Source: Nesterenkonia haasae (GTDB lineage: Bacteria; Actinomycetota; Actinomycetes; Actinomycetales; Micrococcaceae). From it: a stretch of DNA of 64,000 nt. Positions 59,880 to 64,000 of the stretch are shown one piece after another. The DNA lies in contig NZ_VFIE01000025.1 of assembly GCF_010119385.1 (NCBI RefSeq), positions 62,500-126,499 on the forward strand, in the 5' to 3' direction. Below the pieces are notes generated by a model. It saw only the letters and a program-made list of their open reading frames with translations, was not told where the DNA came from and made no database searches. Position 1 is the stretch's first letter; the number at the start of each line of letters is the position of its first letter. A program made the translations under genes and the position numbers.

Positions 59880-59896
59880 GTGAACGGAAAATGAAC
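59880..59896 (-). promoter_or_regulatory. PHO-box-like direct repeat upstream of pstS
   Basis: On the minus strand GTTCAT (59896-59891) and GTTCAC (59885-59880) start exactly 11 bases apart, the spacing of PhoP direct-repeat units in actinobacteria (GTTCACC-type, known from Streptomyces). Only two units are clear. A third isolated GTTCAT lies nearer the gene at about 59807-59812. Confidence 0.5.
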
Positions 59897-59953
59897 AGCT
59901 GGCGGCCAGAGAGTTTAGTTCCCCTCGAGCCTGTCCTGAGCCCGTACCAGCCA

Positions 59954-59977
59954 ATATATTGATATTTCTCGATATAT
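59954..59977. promoter_or_regulatory. AT-rich inverted repeat upstream of the flavoprotein gene
   Basis: ATATATTG (59954-59961) and CGATATAT (59970-59977) are inverse complements with one mismatch, separated by eight bases, in the style of ArsR/SmtB-family operators. It lies about 50 bases before the flavoprotein start and also upstream of pstS. No arsR gene is in the window. Confidence 0.45.
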
Positions 59978-60027
59978 GCCGCAGAATACTTGCATACATC
60001 GACAATCGTCAATGAATGGAGGCTGTG

Positions 60028-61392
60028 ATGACAAGAGGCCGTATATCGGTGGAAGAACTCCCCGTCGTCGTGATCGGGGCGGGACCGGTTGGTCTGGCCG
60101 CTGCCGCGCATCTGCTGGAGCATGGTCTCGAACCACTGGTCCTCGAAGCTGGTGGCCAACCCGGTGCTGCCGTGCAAGCCTGGAGTCACATCAAACTCTT
60201 CTCTCCGTGGCGTTTCAATATTGACAACGCGTGCCGCAGACTCCTCGACTCCGCCGGATGGAATACTCCGAGTCCGGCGCGGCTGCCCACCGGCGCGCAG
60301 CTAGTTGACGAGTACTTACGCCCGCTGGCGCGCGGGACTGTTTTGCGAGACAAGATCAGGTATGGCACGCGGGTCACAGGCATTGGCCGCGGCGAGCGAG
60401 ACAAGACCCACAGCGCTGCACGACAGAACACCCCGTACATGGTTCGTGTGGCGGAAGACGGTGAAGCATCCGACCTGCAGGCCCGAGCGGTGATCGATGC
60501 ATCCGGTACGTGGTCTCAGCCCAATCCTCTGGGCGCTTCTGGACTACCTGCTCTCGGGGAGGAGGACCAGACTGTGAAGCAGTATCTGCTGGGGGCATTG
60601 CCCGATGTGCTCGGTGTTGATCGCGAACGTGCGGCTGGTAAACGTGTGCTGGTCGTCGGGGCAGGCCACAGCGCGACCAATACACTGCTCAACCTAGCGG
60701 CGCTGAAGCGGGAAGAGGGGCAGACGGAGATATTGTGGGCGATTCGCGGCGAGAGCGCAGAACGCAGCTTCGGCGGTGGTGACCGCGATGGCCTGCCTGA
60801 GCGTGGTGCCCTTGGTGACCGGCTGCGCCGACTCGTTGAGGCAGGGCTCATCCAGATCATGACCTCTGCGGCCATTCAGCGTCTATCCGAAGAAACACCC
60901 GGAGCTGTCACTGTGGAATTCACCGATGGGCGGACCATCAACGTCAACGCAGTGGCGGGCGCAACCGGCTTCCGGCCAGACCTGGCCATGTTACGAGAGT
61001 TGCGGCTAGACCTGGATCCTGGTGTGGAGTCGCCGTCCCGCCTGGCTCCCCTCATCGATCCTGAGTTCCACTCCTGTGGGACAGTTCGGGCACACGGTAC
61101 AGAGGTACTCGCGCATCCTGAAGACGGCTTTTTCTTAGCTGGCATAAAGTCCTACGGCAGGGCGCCCACCTTTCTGCTGGCTACCGGATATGAGCAGGTA
61201 CGGTCAATTGCCGCTTATCTGGCGGGACAGGACTCCGCGCCGGCCGATCTTCAGCTGCCTGAGACAGGGGTCTGCAGTGTTGCGGACCCGGAAGACGAGG
61301 AGGCCGCCGATGGGTTCGCTGTCGCCTCATCAGCGGAACCACAGATGGTCGGCGTCCCGACTGGTCTCTTGCACGGACGCAGCGGGGCCTGA
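60028..61392 (+). CDS. FAD/NAD(P)-binding flavoprotein of the type found in actinobacterial ars operons
   Basis: A 454-aa two-dinucleotide-domain oxidoreductase. FAD motif VVVIGAGPVGLAAAAHLLEHG (residues 13-33) and NAD(P) motif RVLVVGAGHSATNTLLNLA (about 205). The block QAWSHIKLFSPWRFNID with the later ATGFRPDLAMLREL matches flavoproteins commonly encoded beside arsR and arsC in actinobacteria (recalled, not searched); an ordinary flavin monooxygenase is the alternative. Start at 60028 has GGAGG five bases upstream, so the ATG four codons earlier is not needed. Divergent from pstS with a shared 302-bp control region. Confidence 0.78.
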   Translation: MTRGRISVEELPVVVIGAGPVGLAAAAHLLEHGLEPLVLEAGGQPGAAVQAWSHIKLFSPWRFNIDNACRRLLDSAGWNTPSPARLPTGAQLVDEYLRPLARGTVLRDKIRYGTRVTGIGRGERDKTHSAARQNTPYMVRVAEDGEASDLQARAVIDASGTWSQPNPLGASGLPALGEEDQTVKQYLLGALPDVLGVDRERAAGKRVLVVGAGHSATNTLLNLAALKREEGQTEILWAIRGESAERSFGGGDRDGLPERGALGDRLRRLVEAGLIQIMTSAAIQRLSEETPGAVTVEFTDGRTINVNAVAGATGFRPDLAMLRELRLDLDPGVESPSRLAPLIDPEFHSCGTVRAHGTEVLAHPEDGFFLAGIKSYGRAPTFLLATGYEQVRSIAAYLAGQDSAPADLQLPETGVCSVADPEDEEAADGFAVASSAEPQMVGVPTGLLHGRSGA

Positions 61393-61469
61393 TAATCCGC
61401 GCCCGAGGACGGAAGAATCTGAGCCCCACCGCGGTGTTCACCTTGGGTGGCTGCCGTTACGGTTGGTGA

Positions 61470-62144
61470 ATGAACGTATGGAACAACCGTGCGGCCTACG
61501 AAAAATGGGTTCGGCTCACTGAATGGCCAATGGTACTCGTGGCTGTGGCGTTTCTGGGCGTGTACTCGTACGTCGTCATCGGCGACCTGCGCGAGTCAGA
61601 GTTGAATTGGCCATTCTGGGTGATCAACGCCGTATGGGTTCTGTTCGCGGTGGACTATGTGGTGTCTCTGATCCTTGTACCGCACACCCGGAAATGGTTC
61701 GTCACGCATCTGCACGAGCTAGCCATCGTGCTGCTCCCCGCTCTGCGTCCACTGAGACTGCTACGCCTTGTCACAGCAGTGGCAGTGCTTCAACGCTCTG
61801 CGGGCACAGCCCTCCGAGGAAAAGTCATCCTCTACGTCGCCTTCACATCACTACTTCTAGTGGTGATGGCATCACTTGCCATGCTGGACGCGGAGCAGAA
61901 CGCTCCCGGTGCGAACATCGCGAGTATTGGTGACGCTCTGTGGTGGTCCATGGTGACCATTACCACCGTCGGTTACGGTGACTACTACCCCGTCACCGGG
62001 CTTGGACGTGGCATCGCTGTCGTACTCATGATCTGTGGGCTGGGACTGCTGGGAACCGTCACTGCGACATTGGCCAGCTGGTTCGTTGAGCGGGTTGAGG
62101 AGGCCGTTGGCACCAAGCACGACGACGCTTCCGACACTGATTAG
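61470..62144 (+). CDS. Voltage-gated-type potassium channel
   Basis: A 224-aa ion channel subunit. The K+ selectivity filter TVGYGD is at residues 166-171, between the pore helix (ALWWSMVTIT) and the last helix. Residues about 18-130 supply further helices, and LRPLRLLRLVTAV has the regularly spaced Arg of an S4-like segment, though with fewer charges than classic sensors. It would form a tetramer. The stop overlaps that of the convergent amidohydrolase by four bases (62141-62144). Confidence 0.9.
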   Translation: MNVWNNRAAYEKWVRLTEWPMVLVAVAFLGVYSYVVIGDLRESELNWPFWVINAVWVLFAVDYVVSLILVPHTRKWFVTHLHELAIVLLPALRPLRLLRLVTAVAVLQRSAGTALRGKVILYVAFTSLLLVVMASLAMLDAEQNAPGANIASIGDALWWSMVTITTVGYGDYYPVTGLGRGIAVVLMICGLGLLGTVTATLASWFVERVEEAVGTKHDDASDTD

Positions 62145-63367
62145 GAAGTGACCAGGCCCCCACGGCTGAAGACATGGGTCAGGGAACTCTCTGGTTCGGC
62201 GAGAATTCTGATGTCTTCCAAAGGGTTGGCTTTCAGCAGGAGGAAATCTGCCCGAGCTCCAGGTGTGACCCTCCCAAGCTCTCCCTCCTGACGCAGAAGC
62301 CGAGCCGCAGTGGTGGTCGCAGAGCGAAGGACTGCACCAGGGGACTGCACCTCGGAGCGGATCATGAATTCGTGACTCTGCCAGCTGCGCATATCGCCCA
62401 GGAGATCGGAGCCATAGGCAATATTGACATCTCCCTGGTCAGCCAGGCGCAGGGCGTCGATGCCGGCATAGAGCACGTTTTCAACCTTGTCCTGGCTTTC
62501 GCGGGGGAGACCATTGGCGGCCCCGTCGATCCTGAGCCGCTGGTACGTCACAAGCGTTGGGACGAGAAACGCGTCATGTTCGCGGAATAGTCGCACGCTC
62601 TCCTCGTCGAGCAGGTTTCCGTGCTCTATTGACCTCACCCCTAGCCTGAGACCGCGATTGATCGCTCGAGCTGTGTAGGCATGGCCGAGAGCGTAACGAT
62701 TGGCGGCCTCTGCCTCTTCTACGGCGGCACGGATCTCCTCGTCGGAGAACTGTGTCGAATCCACACGGTCAGTCGGAGAGGCAACGCCACCGGAGAGCAT
62801 GAGCTTGATGTGGTCAGCCCCTGTGCGCAGTTGGTGGCGCGCTGCTCGACGAACCTCCGATACGCCGTCACATACCACTCCCATGTGGGGGCAGCACTGG
62901 TGGGTGTCCATGACCGTAGTCCCCGGCGCGCGCATATCTGCGTGGCCTCCGGTCTGGGAGATGGCTTTACCCCCGTAGAAAAGGCGCGGAGCCGTGAACA
63001 GGCCCTCCGCTGCGGCCTGTGCGAGTCCGAAATCGGCGCCACCGGCATCACGCAGGGTTGTGAAGCCTCGGCGAAGCGCATCCTGCATCGTATTGATAGC
63101 TGAAGCTGCGAGGTACGAGGGAGACTGGTCACCAAGACCCCCTAGGTTCGCTGAGTTGGCGAGCACATGGACGTGGCAGTCGATGAGTCCAGGGATGGCG
63201 ATGCTGCCGCCGGCATCAAGTGGTTGGTCTCCTGGCTCCACCTGATCCCCGATCGAAACGATACGATCGTCGGAGACCCTGATCGTCGTCGGATCTGAGA
63301 TGGTCTCAGTTTCGGGATCCAGGATCCGGACGTCGGTAACCGCCCGGTGCGTGGTGTCGAGTTTCAT
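62141..63367 (-). CDS. Metal-dependent amidohydrolase (imidazolonepropionase/prolidase-like)
   Basis: A 408-aa TIM-barrel hydrolase. Metal ligands: His65 and His67 in IDCHVHV, the bridging Lys in HIKLMLSGG, His in YALGHAYTARA and SIEHGNLLD, Asp in AYGSDLLGD. The flanking small beta domain is present at both ends (DDRIVSIGD; ADFLLLKANPLEDIR). Members cleave cyclic amides or Xaa-Pro/Xaa-Arg dipeptides; specificity is not clear. Its promoter faces that of the RpiR regulator, which may control it. Confidence 0.9.
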   Translation of the reverse strand: MKLDTTHRAVTDVRILDPETETISDPTTIRVSDDRIVSIGDQVEPGDQPLDAGGSIAIPGLIDCHVHVLANSANLGGLGDQSPSYLAASAINTMQDALRRGFTTLRDAGGADFGLAQAAAEGLFTAPRLFYGGKAISQTGGHADMRAPGTTVMDTHQCCPHMGVVCDGVSEVRRAARHQLRTGADHIKLMLSGGVASPTDRVDSTQFSDEEIRAAVEEAEAANRYALGHAYTARAINRGLRLGVRSIEHGNLLDEESVRLFREHDAFLVPTLVTYQRLRIDGAANGLPRESQDKVENVLYAGIDALRLADQGDVNIAYGSDLLGDMRSWQSHEFMIRSEVQSPGAVLRSATTTAARLLRQEGELGRVTPGARADFLLLKANPLEDIRILAEPESSLTHVFSRGGLVTS

Positions 63368-63428
63368 CAGCTGCCTTTCACGTATTCAGACAGGACCTGC
63401 GGTAGCCCCGCAGTCAAGATAGCTATAT

Positions 63429-63446
63429 GCAAAGGACTTTGCAAAG
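63429..63446. promoter_or_regulatory. Palindrome before the RpiR gene
   Basis: GCAAAG-GA-CTTTGC (63429-63442) overlaps the 10-bp palindrome CTTTGCAAAG (63437-63446), giving three CAAAG-type half-sites just before the ATG at 63448. It also contains the AAAGGA ribosome site. A likely binding site for the regulator encoded next. Confidence 0.5.
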
Positions 63447-63447
63447 T

Positions 63448-64000
63448 ATGTCGCAAGCTCTCGCAGAGTGGGTTGATGCACTGATCGCAGATCGTCGGGT
63501 GTCTCCGGCTATGTGGAAAGTGATCACAGTCTTGCGAACGGACCCAGAGCTCAGCGCTTTTGCGACGACTCAGCAGCTGGCCGCAGTGTCTCAAGTCAAC
63601 ATCGCCACGGTCACGCGAACGGCTCAGTTCCTGGGGTTTTCGGGGTGGCCGGCATTCGTTCTTGACTACCGAGGTCAGTTCTTGGCGACGCTGACTGCCG
63701 ACCGTGTGCTGAGTGAAGGAGGAGCCCGCGTCCGTGGGTTGGCCTCCATCATGGAGGATGTGCGCGCCCTGACTGACTTGGCCGCCACGCTGGACGAAAA
63801 GGTGATTGACCAGGGTGCGGAGCTGATCCAGAGGGCCAGGAAAGGGGTTGTCCTGGCTACCGGCACCTACGCTGGACCTGCTGCACAACTCGCCCACGGT
63901 GCACAGCTGCTGGGGAACGATCTGACGCTGCAGGCCGGAGCGGTGTCGGCGCAGATCAATGCCGTCCGTCAGCTGACAGAGGCAGATCTGCTCGTAACGT
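63448..64000 (+). CDS. RpiR/MurR-family regulator, truncated by the window end
   Basis: N-terminal 184 residues of a regulator. Residues about 8-75 are the HTH_6 domain (LAEWVDALIADRRVSPAMW ... ATTQQLAAVSQVNIATVTRTAQFLGFSGWPAF). From about 110 an SIS sugar-isomerase-type domain starts (ARKGVVLATGTYAGPAAQLAHGAQLLG). The frame is open to base 64000. ATG 63448 with AAAGGA 11 bases upstream is preferred over ATG 63427, which would place the palindrome inside the gene. It probably senses a phosphorylated sugar or amino sugar, or the amidohydrolase substrate. Confidence 0.85.
   Translation, partial: MSQALAEWVDALIADRRVSPAMWKVITVLRTDPELSAFATTQQLAAVSQVNIATVTRTAQFLGFSGWPAFVLDYRGQFLATLTADRVLSEGGARVRGLASIMEDVRALTDLAATLDEKVIDQGAELIQRARKGVVLATGTYAGPAAQLAHGAQLLGNDLTLQAGAVSAQINAVRQLTEADLLVT

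Noticed and set aside
1-64000. tRNA, rRNA, CRISPR arrays or riboswitches
   Set aside because: No cloverleaf-like, rRNA-like or spaced-repeat pattern was seen by eye; a covariance-model search could still reveal small RNAs.

Overview
The window is chromosomal DNA of a high-GC Gram-positive actinobacterium, probably order Micrococcales (Micrococcaceae-like; an inference from gene content). Supporting signs are many GTG starts, lipoboxes on highly acidic exported proteins, TetR-controlled efflux genes, an AfsR/SARP-type regulator, a probable mycothiol-dependent arsenate reductase, and the hisC / branched-chain ketoacid dehydrogenase arrangement. I see no rRNA, tRNA, CRISPR array, insertion sequence, integrase or phage structural gene. 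The window opens in or just before modA and ends inside an rpiR-type regulator.

Layout. 0-7 kb: modAB, two acidic lipoproteins, an XRE regulator with a striking nested operator, a membrane protein, a sugar acetyltransferase and purB. 7-20 kb: a helical protein plus alpha/beta hydrolase pair, hisC, a three-gene E1alpha/E1beta/E2 operon, a CitE-like lyase, a 3-hydroxyisobutyryl-CoA hydrolase-like gene, a degenerate OmpR-type regulator, a surface protein and an aldo/keto reductase. The E1/E2 and acyl-CoA genes read as branched-chain amino-acid and acyl-CoA breakdown.

20-50 kb is an accessory defence and efflux region. It holds a 1005-residue SARP-like regulator, three related DHA2 drug:H+ antiporters, an aminoglycoside-phosphotransferase-like gene, a GNAT, a two-component system with a MacB/FtsX-type ABC exporter, a DrrAB exporter, a fused ABC exporter, a second exporter pair, and four TetR regulators, most beside clear inverted-repeat operators. 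The two-component/ABC block (about 30.9-35.5 kb) lies between two identical 54-bp copies of the 5' end of the DUF4031 gene, which looks like an insertion or recombination scar. A NERD gene at 43.9-44.8 kb is broken by one in-frame amber codon.

49.5-55 kb is a catabolic cluster under a GntR/FCD regulator: two paralogous Asp/Glu-racemase-fold enzymes (one lacking the second catalytic cysteine), a 2-hydroxyacid dehydrogenase, an amidase and a DUF3830 protein. Two copies of one operator mark both of its promoters. Substrate and pathway are not known to me; this is the best candidate for an undescribed system here.

54.9-64 kb: pstSCAB with a PHO-box-like repeat and an intercistronic hairpin, flanked by an arsenate-reductase-like phosphatase and a flavoprotein of the kind found in actinobacterial ars operons. 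A K+ channel, an amidohydrolase and a truncated RpiR regulator follow.
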